The position numbers and the translations under genes are program-made. Under the pieces are notes generated by a model that did not search any database, had not been told where the DNA came from, and worked only from the letters and a program-made list of their open reading frames with translations. A stretch of 64,000 nucleotides of DNA from Anaerolineales bacterium (GTDB lineage Bacteria > Chloroflexota > Anaerolineae > Anaerolineales > Villigracilaceae): NCBI GenBank assembly GCA_030680795.1, contig JAUXUL010000011.1, forward strand, positions 48,928 through 112,927. Direction: 5' to 3'. Shown here piece after piece: positions 34,005 through 41,704 of the stretch (positions within the stretch are counted from its first letter, which is position 1; each line of letters begins with the position of its first letter).

Positions 34005-34102
34005 TCGAGTTCACCGACCATGCGCCATAATTCGTTACCCTCTGCATCGAAAAAAATAAAGGTGGGGGTGAATTCAAAGTCATACACGGGCGCGAGTTCC
34101 AT
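34001..34102 (-). pseudogene. C-terminal remnant of a thioredoxin-like protein
   Basis: A 33-codon open frame encodes VYDFEFTPTFIFFDAEGNELWRMVG, the end of a thioredoxin fold: cis-Pro in TPTFIFFD, then G-x-E-x-WR-x-VG. The catalytic CxxC half is missing; an in-frame TAA lies 18 bases upstream of the first ATG. The stop overlaps the methyltransferase start (ATGA). It could only be a remnant, since the active site is absent. Confidence 0.6.
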
Positions 34103-34166
34103 ATTCTGGTTGGTTATTTATGCGGCAATCTGTAAATGTCATGTTTTATCTGTGACGCTTCACACT

Positions 34167-34195
34167 TTGACAATTCAATTGAGTTCTTTTACAAT
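34167..34195 (+). promoter_or_regulatory. Promoter of the EF-G-like gene
   Basis: TTGACA at 34167-34172, a 17-base spacer, and TACAAT at 34190-34195. It lies 47 bases before the start codon, which fits a normal leader. Confidence 0.7.
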
Positions 34196-34241
34196 CGTGC
34201 AACGCTTTACATCCTACATCATAGAGGAAGGGCTTTTTTCG

Positions 34242-36332
34242 ATGAAAGAGTATACCACCGAGTTTCTTCGCAACGTTGCGCTGGTTTCGCACGGGGGCGC
34301 GGGCAAGACGATGTTGGCGGAGGCATTTCTTCATGCAACGGGGGCTACAACCCGCCTTGGTAAGGTTGAGGACGGGACGACGGTTTCGGATTATGATGAT
34401 GATGAACACCGTCGCAAGATTTCCATTTATTCAAGCATAATTCCCATAGAGCACCGCGATCACAAGATAAATATTATTGACGCGCCAGGCTACACTGATT
34501 TTGTAGGCGAGATGATCTCCGCCTTGAGTGTCGCTGATGGCGTGCTTATTTTAGTGGATGCGGTTGCCGGCATTGAAGTTGGCACTGAAATTGCATGGCG
34601 TCACGCAGATGAATTCAACCTGCCGCGGTTTTTCATTATTAATAAGATGGATCGCGACAACGCGAACTTTGAAGAGGCCTATGCCGCCGTTGAAGAATTT
34701 GTGCGGGCGCATGGCAAGCGCGCGATAAAAGTCCATTTACCGATTGGTGAAAAATCTGGTTTCAAAGGCGTGGTGGATATCATCGGTATGAAAGCCTACA
34801 TGGGTGATGGCAATACCACCGCCGAGATTCCAGCAGATTTAAAAGAAGCAGCCGAGAAGGCACACTTTGCGCTGGTTGAAGCCGCGGCGGAGGGGGAAGA
34901 CGAGTTGATGGAAAAATACCTTGAGAACGGTTCCCTCTCAGACGCAGAAATGATACGCGGACTGGAGGATGTTGTCTACGCTGGGGAATTTGTCCCCGTC
35001 TTCTGCGCGGCCGGCGGACATGAAGTTGGCGCGATTGCCCTGCTCAATGACATTATTGACCTCCTGCCTTCTCCGTTGAATGCTCCTAAGCGTGTTGCAC
35101 AAGGCAAGGATGGCGAAGAGATATTGAAACCATCAGATTCCGAACCTTTAGCCGCATATGTGTGGAAAACCACCGCCGATCCTTTTGTAGGCAAGATGAC
35201 ATATTTCCGCGTCTTCTCCGGCTCGATTCAAGGCGATGCGCATGTCTGGAATCAAAATAAAGGCGCGGATGAACGTATGTCTGGCTTGCATTTTCAACGC
35301 GGGAAGGAAGCGATCCCCGCGAAGGTCGTCCATGCCGGTGATATTGCATCTGTTTCCAAATTGAATGCAACTTCAACTGGTGAGACATTTTGCGATAAAG
35401 GCCATGCGCTCACGATTGAAAAACCAAAATTCCCCGCTGCGTTATATCGCGTGGCGATCACGCCAAAGACTCAGGTGGATGCCGCCAAGATCTCCCCAAC
35501 ATTGACTCGTCTGTGTGAAGAGGATATGACCCTCAGTTGGCATAACGATCCCATTACGCATGAGACCGTTTTGCAGGGCATGGGTGACCAGCACATTGAT
35601 GTGGCTTTGCATCGCTCACAGGCGAAGTTTCAGGTTGGCTTATCCATACATGAGCCAAAGGTTCCCTATCGCGAAGGGATTACACGCAAAGCCAGCGGGC
35701 AATACCGCCACAAGAAGCAAAGCGGCGGCTCAGGTCAATTCGGCGAAGTGCATCTGCGGATTGAGCCTTTGCCTACAGCTGACTTTGAGTTTGCCGATGA
35801 ACTTGTGGGGATGAACTTGTCGAAGTCCTATTTGCCTCCGATTGAAAAGGGCATTAAGGCGATGTTGGAACGCGGCGCGTTTGCGGGCTATCCCATGAGC
35901 AATGTCAAGGTCATTGTGTACGACGGCAAGGAACACGAAGTGGATTCCAAGCCCGTCGCTTTTGAGATTGCGGGACGTGAGGCTTTCAAACTTGCAGTGC
36001 ATGATGCGGGACCTGTCTTGTTTGAGCCGATCATGACCGTGCGTGTTGCCATACCTGATGCGAGCATGGGCGATGTGATGAGCGATCTCAACACACGCCG
36101 CGGCCGCGTACAGGGAACTGATTCGGAACGCGGCAATACCGTCATTGTGGCGCAGGTGCCCCTGGCTGAAATATTGCGCTACACAACCCAACTCCGCTCG
36201 ATCACTGGCGGACGCGGATACTTTACGATGGAGTTCGATCATTATGCTACAGTTCCAGCGCACATCACTGGCCCGATAATTGAAGCGCACAAGAAGGAAA
36301 TGGAAGCAAAGAAGGAAGAGCAGGGAATGTGA
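34242..36332 (+). CDS. Elongation factor G-like GTPase (FusA2 type)
   Basis: 696 residues with EF-G domains I-V. The G1 motif reads VALVSHGGAGKTMLAEAFL, G3 is IIDAPGYTDFVGEM and G4 FFIINKMDRDN. True EF-G has AHIDAGKTT and DTPGHVDF, so this is the paralogous EF-G-like class found beside a canonical fusA in many bacteria. The C-terminal part (ASGQYRHKKQSGGSGQFGEV; RRGRVQGTDSERGNTVIVAQ) is intact. Its role is not well known; some relatives act in ribosome recycling or rescue. The ATG at 34242 has AGAGGAAGG upstream and the promoter fits. Confidence 0.9.
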   Translation: MKEYTTEFLRNVALVSHGGAGKTMLAEAFLHATGATTRLGKVEDGTTVSDYDDDEHRRKISIYSSIIPIEHRDHKINIIDAPGYTDFVGEMISALSVADGVLILVDAVAGIEVGTEIAWRHADEFNLPRFFIINKMDRDNANFEEAYAAVEEFVRAHGKRAIKVHLPIGEKSGFKGVVDIIGMKAYMGDGNTTAEIPADLKEAAEKAHFALVEAAAEGEDELMEKYLENGSLSDAEMIRGLEDVVYAGEFVPVFCAAGGHEVGAIALLNDIIDLLPSPLNAPKRVAQGKDGEEILKPSDSEPLAAYVWKTTADPFVGKMTYFRVFSGSIQGDAHVWNQNKGADERMSGLHFQRGKEAIPAKVVHAGDIASVSKLNATSTGETFCDKGHALTIEKPKFPAALYRVAITPKTQVDAAKISPTLTRLCEEDMTLSWHNDPITHETVLQGMGDQHIDVALHRSQAKFQVGLSIHEPKVPYREGITRKASGQYRHKKQSGGSGQFGEVHLRIEPLPTADFEFADELVGMNLSKSYLPPIEKGIKAMLERGAFAGYPMSNVKVIVYDGKEHEVDSKPVAFEIAGREAFKLAVHDAGPVLFEPIMTVRVAIPDASMGDVMSDLNTRRGRVQGTDSERGNTVIVAQVPLAEILRYTTQLRSITGGRGYFTMEFDHYATVPAHITGPIIEAHKKEMEAKKEEQGM

Positions 36333-36362
36333 ACAGTGGTCAGTGATCAGTAATTAATGACA

Positions 36363-36404
36363 GTGATAAAGTCCCGAAGTTGAGAAGCTATGGGACTTTA
36401 TCAC
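36363..36404 (+). terminator. Palindrome/terminator after the EF-G-like gene
   Basis: GTGATAAAGTCCC and GGGACTTTATCAC form a 13-base perfect stem with a 16-base loop. There is no T-run after it. A CAGTGGTCAGTGATCAGTAA word tract is at 36335-36356. Confidence 0.55.
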
Positions 36405-36437
36405 CTAAAAGCAACTGACTCGAAGTAAAATAAAACT

Positions 36438-36710
36438 ATGCCGATTGTCCGCTTCCCTGCTTTAATGAACTTTTATGTGGATAACCAAAGCGAATTTTCA
36501 GCAAATGGCTCAACGGTTGCTGAACTGCTTGAAAATATCCTTGCGCGTTACCCCGCGCTTAAGCCGCATTTGTTTAATTCGAAGAGTGAGTTTCGCAGGC
36601 ATTTCAATATTTTTGTGAATGGCGTTCACCTGCGTGAACTCAATGGGATGGAAACAATTTTAAAAGAAGATGACAAGGTCATTCTGATGGCTTCCGCCGC
36701 CGGTGGTTAA
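36438..36710 (+). CDS. MoaD/ThiS-like sulfur carrier protein (CysO-like), carrier 1
   Basis: A 90-residue beta-grasp protein ending in AAGG. The C-terminal di-glycine is where an E1-type enzyme adds AMP and then sulfur, giving a thiocarboxylate. FxxNGxxLRE and DDKVILMASAAGG at the end match the family. In Mycobacterium the analogous CysO feeds sulfur to CysM; the CysM-like gene here follows after a structured leader. No extension after the GG means it needs no trimming. Confidence 0.87.
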   Translation: MPIVRFPALMNFYVDNQSEFSANGSTVAELLENILARYPALKPHLFNSKSEFRRHFNIFVNGVHLRELNGMETILKEDDKVILMASAAGG

Positions 36711-36718
36711 TTTTTATA

Positions 36719-36746
36719 TTGACAAATTTGGTAAGATACGTAAAAT
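36719..36746 (+). promoter_or_regulatory. Promoter of the CysM-like gene
   Basis: TTGACA at 36719-36724, a 16-base spacer, TAAAAT at 36741-36746. Start of transcription near 36753 would place a 200-base leader before the gene. Confidence 0.6.
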
Positions 36747-36752
36747 AGTGAG

Positions 36753-36930
36753 CATCTAACATGAAACCTATGAAAACATTTAATTATTGCTTGTGTCTGT
36801 TGCGGGGCTCGTAGCCACCGCCTGAGACAGACCCCTCCGCAGTCAACGGATCATCAGACGGTTGGACGACCCCCGCTTGCAAAATTTTTGCAATGTGTGG
36901 CGATTGTCCGCCGTCTTTTTGTTTACCCGT
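36753..36930 (+). ncRNA. Structured leader with a terminator, candidate riboswitch
   Basis: Nested stems: TGTCTGT (36794) pairs with ACAGAC (36826), enclosing the hairpin GCGGGGCTCGTAGCCACCGC (36802-36821). Further on, TTGCAAAATTTTTGCAA forms a hairpin (about 36877-36893), and GACGG (36856) pairs with CCGTC (36911) followed by TTTTTG, an intrinsic terminator. Such a multi-stem leader ending in a terminator before a cysteine-synthase-type gene fits a ligand-sensing attenuator. I cannot assign it to a known class; it does not fit the SAM-I or TPP consensus. Confidence 0.55.
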
Positions 36931-36955
36931 TGGCTGTTTTTGATTTAAGGATGAT

Positions 36956-37915
36956 ATGACTTTACTGGATTTTAGATTAACCGACTCAAATTCACTTCCT
37001 TTGGATGGACTTCCTGCTCATGTGGGGAATACGCCGCTGCTTCCGCTTCGCAGATTAAGCCTCGGCCTGTCTCCGCGTGTAAAAGTATTCGCCAAAGCTG
37101 AATGGTTTAACCCCGGTGGCTCTGTCAAAGACAGACCCGCGTTGCACATTATTCAAAATGCCATCAACAATGGCGACCTGGGCAATGGCAAGCGTTTGTT
37201 GGATTCAACTTCTGGCAATATGGGAATTTCATACGCCACTTTTGGCGCAGCCTTGGGAATTCGTGTCACATTGGCGGTGCCAGCCAGCGCCAGTTCTGAA
37301 CGCATCTCCATTCTCAAAACCTTGGGCGCAGAGTTAATCTTGACCGATCCGCTGGAAGGCTCGGATGGCGCGATCATCAAAGCGCGTGATTTGGCAGAAG
37401 TAAATTCTGATTTGTATTGGTACGCCAATCAATACAACAACCCTGCAAACTGGCAGGCGCATTATCTTTCCACGGGACCCGAACTCCTTGCCCAAACCAA
37501 TGGACAGGTGACTCATTTCATCGCGGGGCTCGGCACCTCAGGCACTTTGATGGGCACAGGGAAATATCTGCGCGAGCAACTGCCAAAGGTAAAAATATTA
37601 GCTTTCCAACCTGACGCACCCTTCCACGGACTCGAAGGCCTCAAGCACATGCCTAGTGCGATAAAACCTGGGATTTATGACGAGTCACTTGCGGGCATTC
37701 CACTTGAAGTTAAGACAGAAGCGGCGCACGAGATGGTACGTCGCCTAGCGCGGGAGGAAGGTCTCTTCGTTGGAATCTCCTCTGGCGCGGCGGCTGTCGC
37801 GGCTTTGCAGGTTGCGAGTCGACTAGATGAGGGCATTATTGTTACGATCTTCCCTGACGCAGGCTATAAATATTTGAGCGATAAATCCTTGTGGGAATCA
37901 GACCATGGACGATAG
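36956..37915 (+). CDS. cysM: Cysteine synthase of CysM type
   Basis: 319 residues of the fold type II PLP family. The PLP Lys is in AEWFNPGGSVKDRPAL; STSGNMGISYA binds the substrate carboxylate; HFIAGLGTSGTLMGTGK cradles the phosphate; GISSGAAAVAAL is near the end. Asparagine-poor SGNMG and its neighbours (a ubiquitin-like carrier upstream, JAMM protease downstream) suggest use of a protein thiocarboxylate rather than free sulfide, as in the CysO/CysM/Mec system. O-acetylserine or O-phosphoserine as acceptor cannot be told from the sequence. Confidence 0.88.
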   Translation: MTLLDFRLTDSNSLPLDGLPAHVGNTPLLPLRRLSLGLSPRVKVFAKAEWFNPGGSVKDRPALHIIQNAINNGDLGNGKRLLDSTSGNMGISYATFGAALGIRVTLAVPASASSERISILKTLGAELILTDPLEGSDGAIIKARDLAEVNSDLYWYANQYNNPANWQAHYLSTGPELLAQTNGQVTHFIAGLGTSGTLMGTGKYLREQLPKVKILAFQPDAPFHGLEGLKHMPSAIKPGIYDESLAGIPLEVKTEAAHEMVRRLAREEGLFVGISSGAAAVAALQVASRLDEGIIVTIFPDAGYKYLSDKSLWESDHGR

Positions 37916-37971
37916 CCCGCAGACCAGATCGTATCCGTCCGTGGTAGATTATCCATGATCTTATTAGGTGA

Positions 37972-38388
37972 ATGATGAGTATAAAAATTCCCACCGGCAT
38001 TCTTGATGGAATCAGTAAACACGTCCAAGAAGCGTACCCTGAAGAGGGTGCAGGTTTTTTGATCGGTGTTGAAGGCGAAGTGAAACAGATTTTGCCTTTG
38101 CCAAATGCGCGTGAGGATGCGGCGCGGCATAATCGCTTTTTGATCACACCCGAAGATTATCTCAAAGCTGAATTAAAGGCTGACAGCCTCGGCCAGTGTC
38201 TGATCGGCGTTTTTCATTCGCATCCAGATTGCCCAAACGCGCCCTCCGAATATGACCGCGAGTGGGCGCAGCCATTTTTCTGCTACATCATCACGCGTGT
38301 GGATGAAGGCAAGGCAGTCAATCACCGTTCGTGGCGATTGTTGGAAGACCGCACGACGTATGAAGAAGAAGAAATTGAAATTCTTTAA
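37972..38388 (+). CDS. Mec-type JAMM/MPN metalloprotease
   Basis: 138 residues of the M67 family. The zinc motif is HSHPDCPNAPSEYD with the upstream catalytic Glu in YPEEGAGFLIG. In the CysO route, Mec+ cleaves cysteine from the carrier after the thiocarboxylate is converted to a peptide-like adduct, and it can trim C-terminal residues from carrier precursors. That fits here, because carrier 2 (39361) has four extra residues after its GG. It follows cysM after 56 bases. Confidence 0.9.
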   Translation: MMSIKIPTGILDGISKHVQEAYPEEGAGFLIGVEGEVKQILPLPNAREDAARHNRFLITPEDYLKAELKADSLGQCLIGVFHSHPDCPNAPSEYDREWAQPFFCYIITRVDEGKAVNHRSWRLLEDRTTYEEEEIEIL

Positions 38389-38406
38389 ATTTAAAGGAGA
38401 TATATA

Positions 38407-38652
38407 ATGGAAATTATTGACGTTATCAAAGAAGATCAGGTTTTGGATTGCACCGGTTTGCTTTGCCCCATGCCGATCGTGAAAACATCGAAGGCGATGA
38501 AGGAATTGCAGGCGGGGCAGGTGTTGAAAATGATCGCGACCGATGCAGGCTCGCCGCCGGATATCGAAGCGTGGAGCCGTCAAACTGGAAATGAATTGCT
38601 TCGTTCCACAACCGAAAACGACAAGTTCGTTTTCTTTTTGAAGAAGAATTGA
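38407..38652 (+). CDS. tusA: TusA-family sulfur carrier
   Basis: An 81-residue protein with LDCTGLLCPMPIVKTSKAMKE, the CPxP motif whose Cys carries persulfide sulfur. The remaining GQVLKMIATDAGSPPDIEAW stretch matches the family. It starts 18 bases after the JAMM gene behind AAGGAG. TusA-like proteins hand sulfur between donors such as rhodanese domains and acceptors such as DsrE-like proteins, both of which are next to it. Confidence 0.93.
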   Translation: MEIIDVIKEDQVLDCTGLLCPMPIVKTSKAMKELQAGQVLKMIATDAGSPPDIEAWSRQTGNELLRSTTENDKFVFFLKKN

Positions 38653-38657
38653 TCTAA

Positions 38658-38711
38658 CGTCCCACAGGTTTTAATAAAGTACCTGTGTGTTTGAAGCAAA
38701 CCCGCGGGACG
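38658..38711 (+). ncRNA. Three-way-junction RNA element, copy 1
   Basis: CGTCCC (38658-38663) pairs with GGGACG (38706-38711) and encloses two hairpins: ACAGGT/ACCTGT around TTTAATAAAGT, and GTTTG/CAAAC around AAG. It lies 25 bases before the DsrE-like gene. A similar layout at 39271-39320 precedes the second carrier gene. Confidence 0.5.
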
Positions 38712-38736
38712 ATGTGTTATTTACAGGAGAATTTCA

Positions 38737-39261
38737 ATGTCTAAATCCAACCCGAATGCCCCGAAAAGGCTTGCCCTGATTTCTAGCAAAGGAACGCTCG
38801 ATTGGGCGTATCCGCCATTTATCCTTGCCAGCGCGGCTGGTGCGATGGGCTGGGAAGTCGGTATTTTCTTTACCTTTTATGGGCTGACACTGCTCAAGCC
38901 TGAACTCACTGCGTCTGTCTCACCGCTTGGAAACCCGGCCATGCCGATGAAGATGCCATTTGGACCGGAAGAGTTTCAAAATATTAATTGGCCCATGCCC
39001 AATTTACTCATGGCGAATGTGCCTGGGTTTGAAAGCCTGGCGACAACTTTAATGAAACAGACCTTTCATAACAAGGGCGTTGCCACCATCGAAGAATTGC
39101 GCGAAGCATCCCTGGACCTGGGTGTGCGCCTGATCGGATGCCAGATGACGATGGATGTCTTTGGCTTCAAAAAGGAAGATTTCATTCCGCAAGCTGAAAT
39201 CGGCGGCGCGGCAACTTTCCTTGAATATGCCGCCGATGCGGATGTACAATTGTTTATCTAG
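38737..39261 (+). CDS. DsrE-like sulfur transfer protein
   Basis: 174 residues of the DsrE/DsrF-like family (DsrE2-type). The segments RLALISSKGTLDWAYPPFILASAA, MGWEVGIFFTFYGLTLLK and DLGVRLIGCQMTMDVFGF are typical, with the conserved Cys in IGCQMT as the likely persulfide site, and GAATFLEYAADADVQLFI at the end. Such proteins take sulfur from TusA-like donors. It follows tusA with the RNA element between. Confidence 0.86.
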   Translation: MSKSNPNAPKRLALISSKGTLDWAYPPFILASAAGAMGWEVGIFFTFYGLTLLKPELTASVSPLGNPAMPMKMPFGPEEFQNINWPMPNLLMANVPGFESLATTLMKQTFHNKGVATIEELREASLDLGVRLIGCQMTMDVFGFKKEDFIPQAEIGGAATFLEYAADADVQLFI

Positions 39262-39270
39262 CGAAAGAAC

Positions 39271-39320
39271 GTTCCGGCGTTTAATAAATCAAGAAGGTTT
39301 TCACAACCAGCCTGCGGAAC
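39271..39320 (+). ncRNA. Three-way-junction-like RNA element, copy 2
   Basis: GTTCCG (39271-39276) pairs with CGGAAC (39315-39320), enclosing GTTTAATAAA and the hairpin GGTT/AACC (39296-39308). The order of pairing, the TTTAATAAA stretch and the GC-rich step before the closing stem agree with copy 1 at 38658-38711. It stands 40 bases before the second carrier gene. Confidence 0.45.
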
Positions 39321-39360
39321 AGTATATATATCAAAAAATGAAATGAGAAAAAAAGAATCC

Positions 39361-39645
39361 ATGATAACCCTGAGAATCCCAACTCCCTTGCGCACCTACA
39401 CCAGCGGAAAAAGCGAAGTGACCGTGAGCGGCGCAATAATTTCAGAAGCACTAAACGATCTGACTAATCAATACCCAACCATCAAACCACACTTGTTCAA
39501 CGATGGCGGTGACTTGCGCCCGTTTGTGAATCTGTTCGTTGGCGAACACAATATTAAAGATCTGCATGGTGTGGACACGCCGATCAAGGATGGCGATAAG
39601 ATTATGTTGATCCCATCCATTGCGGGAGGTCAACATGCTGCCTGA
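39361..39645 (+). CDS. MoaD/ThiS-like sulfur carrier protein, carrier 2
   Basis: 94 residues of the beta-grasp fold; PTIKPHLFNDGGDLRPFVNLFV and GDKIMLIPSIAGGQHAA match the first carrier in layout. Unlike it, four residues (QHAA) follow the GG. Such a tail must be removed before activation, a job for the JAMM protease at 37972. I take ATG 39361; ATG 39343 in the same frame is possible and neither has a strong ribosome site. The end overlaps the E1 gene start. Confidence 0.85.
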   Translation: MITLRIPTPLRTYTSGKSEVTVSGAIISEALNDLTNQYPTIKPHLFNDGGDLRPFVNLFVGEHNIKDLHGVDTPIKDGDKIMLIPSIAGGQHAA

Positions 39646-40786
39646 ATTAAATCACGAAGAAATTTTGCGTTACTCTCGCCACTTGTTGATTCCTGAAGTG
39701 GGGTTGGAAGGTCAACGCAAGCTCAAGAATTCATCCGCGTTGATTGTCGGCACTGGCGGACTTGGTTCGCCTGTTTCACTGTATCTCGCTGCGGCGGGTG
39801 TCGGTCGCATCGGACTCGTGGATTACGATGTCGTTGACTCATCCAATCTTCAGCGCCAAATCATTCATGGCACATCCACCATCGGCAAATTGAAAGTGGA
39901 CAGCGCAAAAACCAAACTGCTGGATTTGAATCCCGACATTCAAGTGGAGGTGTATAACGAGCCATTTACTTCCGAAAATGCACTTCGCATCGCGCAGGAA
40001 TATGACATCATCCTCGACGGAACAGACAATTTCCCTACCCGCTACTTAACCAACGACGTGGCTGTCTTCCTTGGCAAGCCGAATGTGTACGCCTCCATCT
40101 TCCGCTTTGACGGGCAGGTGAGCGTGTTCTACGCCAAGGAGGGCCCCTGCTATCGCTGTCTCTTCCCCGAGCCGCCTCCACCCGGACTTGTCCCTTCGTG
40201 CGCGGAGGGTGGCGTGCTTGGCGTATTGCCTGGCACAGTTGGAACATTGCAAGCCACCGAAGCCTTGAAAGTCCTGCTTGGCATTGGCGAACCATTGATC
40301 GGTAAATTGCTTTTATACAATGCGCTCGACATGAGTTTTGATTTTGTCAAACTCAAGAAGAATCCCAATTGCCGTGTGTGCGGACCGAATGCCGACATCA
40401 AAGAATTGATTGACTACGAAGAATTCTGCGGCGTTCCCGGTCACGACCATGAAGATGGCTCAGCTGGCGCAGGTTTTGATATCACTGCAAAGGAACTCTC
40501 CGAAAGTATGCAGACTAATCACCTCAAGTTGTTGGATGTGCGCGAGCCACACGAATTGCAGATCTCGGCTTTGCCGAATGCAGTCAATATTCCGCTCGGT
40601 CAGCTGGCTGGACGTTTGGCTGAATTGAATAGCGCAGACGATATGGTCGTCTTCTGCAAAGGCGGTACCCGTTCCGCACGCGCGCTGGAGTTACTGGCAA
40701 GCGCAGGCTTCAAGAAGGTCAAGAATTTGAAGGGTGGGATTAATGCTTGGGCGAAGGAAGTGGATACGAATTTGCCAGTGTATTAG
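39635..40786 (+). CDS. E1-like ThiF/MoeB adenylyltransferase fused to a rhodanese domain
   Basis: 383 residues. The ThiF part has SALIVGTGGLGSPVSLYLAAAG (ATP loop), NLQRQIIHGTSTIGKLK, and the CxxC pairs GPCYRCLFPEP and NCRVCGPN for zinc. The last 110 residues are a rhodanese domain with active-site Cys in VVFCKGGTRSARA. It would adenylate the carrier C-terminus and pass sulfur to it. Start at ATG 39635 behind GGGAGGTCAAC; it overlaps carrier 2 by 11 bases. Last gene of the sulfur cluster. Confidence 0.93.
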   Translation: MLPELNHEEILRYSRHLLIPEVGLEGQRKLKNSSALIVGTGGLGSPVSLYLAAAGVGRIGLVDYDVVDSSNLQRQIIHGTSTIGKLKVDSAKTKLLDLNPDIQVEVYNEPFTSENALRIAQEYDIILDGTDNFPTRYLTNDVAVFLGKPNVYASIFRFDGQVSVFYAKEGPCYRCLFPEPPPPGLVPSCAEGGVLGVLPGTVGTLQATEALKVLLGIGEPLIGKLLLYNALDMSFDFVKLKKNPNCRVCGPNADIKELIDYEEFCGVPGHDHEDGSAGAGFDITAKELSESMQTNHLKLLDVREPHELQISALPNAVNIPLGQLAGRLAELNSADDMVVFCKGGTRSARALELLASAGFKKVKNLKGGINAWAKEVDTNLPVY

Positions 40787-40848
40787 TCATGCCATTGGGA
40801 GAGCGGTGCTCTTCCGCTCGAAACAATCCCCTCTTTTGAGTAAAGAAG

Positions 40849-40900
40849 AAAGACGAAAGAAAAGCCACCGCTGGTTGTTTCGGCGGGAGCTTTTGTCTTT
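40849..40900. terminator. Bidirectional terminator
   Basis: AAAGAC and AAAAGC on the left pair with GCTTTT and GTCTTT on the right around a CCGC/GGCGG core. It stands between converging genes. Upstream at 40788-40835 there is a degenerate CATTGCGAGG-type repeat. Confidence 0.6.
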
Positions 40901-41297
40901 ACCTTGCAAACTCTTCCAAAGATATTGCTGAATCTGGAAAACGTTTAAGTAATTGTTTGTCAGCTGTGACAAGCAGGATATCCAATTGTTGTGCGAGGGC
41001 AATGAATTCACAATCGTAAGCTGTACAAGCGGTTCGAGAAATTAAATCCAACATTTCTTCCGAAGAAGGAAGTACCTGGCTATTTTCCAATATCAATATT
41101 GCATCCGCCATGATTTGTTTTGCCTGGGCTAGTGGCATTCCACGGCGGATGTATCCTGCAATGACATTTCGAAACTCGCTTTGCCATAAAGGTGGAACGA
41201 TCCAATGCGAGTCTTTGGTTAATACATCCTGTGCAAGCGGCGTCTGGTCGCCCGTAATGAAGAGATAGACGATTAGATTCGTGTCGGCGACAATCAT
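40899..41297 (-). CDS. PIN-domain toxin (VapC-like)
   Basis: 132 residues. The PIN acidic residues are in MIVADTNLIVYLF, VPPLWQSEFRNVIAGY, and TAYDCEFIALAQQLDILLVTADKQLLK. VapC toxins cleave specific RNAs using magnesium. The start overlaps the antitoxin stop by four bases, the normal order of the pair. Confidence 0.9.
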   Translation of the reverse strand: MIVADTNLIVYLFITGDQTPLAQDVLTKDSHWIVPPLWQSEFRNVIAGYIRRGMPLAQAKQIMADAILILENSQVLPSSEEMLDLISRTACTAYDCEFIALAQQLDILLVTADKQLLKRFPDSAISLEEFAR

Positions 41298-41536
41298 TCC
41301 CGCCCCTCATTGATGAATTTTTCAATTTCATCTGCTGTAATGACATAGTGGGCGGTAAGTTCGCGGATTTTTTTCGCCCGTTCGAGGGTGGTTTTTACGT
41401 CAAGCGCAGGAATGGACAGCGCTTTTTCGATAATGGTAATTACCTCGCCATTTATGCTTCGATGATTGTTCTTTGCCTGGGTTTTGATTCTCTCGTAGAT
41501 TTCTTCGGGGATGTTTTTTATTGTGATAGTAACCAT
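41294..41536 (-). CDS. FitA/Arc-like antitoxin
   Basis: 80 residues: VTITIKNIPEEIYERIKTQAKNNHRSINGEVITIIEKAL is a ribbon-helix-helix DNA-binding start of FitA/Arc type, and the C-terminal part (ITADEIEKFINEGRE) would bind the toxin. Start chosen at the ATG at 41536 behind GAGGTGAAT. It probably represses the pair through the palindrome just upstream. Confidence 0.87.
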   Translation of the reverse strand: MVTITIKNIPEEIYERIKTQAKNNHRSINGEVITIIEKALSIPALDVKTTLERAKKIRELTAHYVITADEIEKFINEGRE

Positions 41537-41547
41537 ATTCACCTCAC

Positions 41548-41564
41548 GGTTCCATTTTGGAACC
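41548..41564. promoter_or_regulatory. Operator palindrome of the toxin-antitoxin pair
   Basis: GGTTCC, five bases, GGAACC, with another GGAAC at 41570-41574. It lies directly upstream of the antitoxin start and suits a ribbon-helix-helix repressor. Confidence 0.5.
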
Positions 41565-41612
41565 ATTATGGAACTTTTTGTGATTTCTGTCAAGTTTCCT
41601 ATAGTTCCCAGA

Positions 41613-41657
41613 CCTCCGGGATTTTCTCATCATCCCTGCAGGGGAAAATCTCGGAGG
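41613..41657. repeat. Long palindrome before the CBS gene
   Basis: CCTCCGGGATTTTC and its near complement GGAAAATCTCGGAGG surround a 16-base loop. A similar GGCCTCCGAA palindrome lies inside the hemW gene at 25187-25212, so it may be a dispersed element or a terminator-like hairpin. Confidence 0.5.
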
Positions 41658-41704
41658 CCTTTGACTCCTGCGGTAAAATACCCTCCAACCAAAGGAGAGA
41701 CCAC

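Noticed and set aside
36783..36930. TPP or SAM-I riboswitch in the CysM-like leader
   Set aside because: CCTGAGA is present, but the second conserved TPP part and the SAM-I core are absent.
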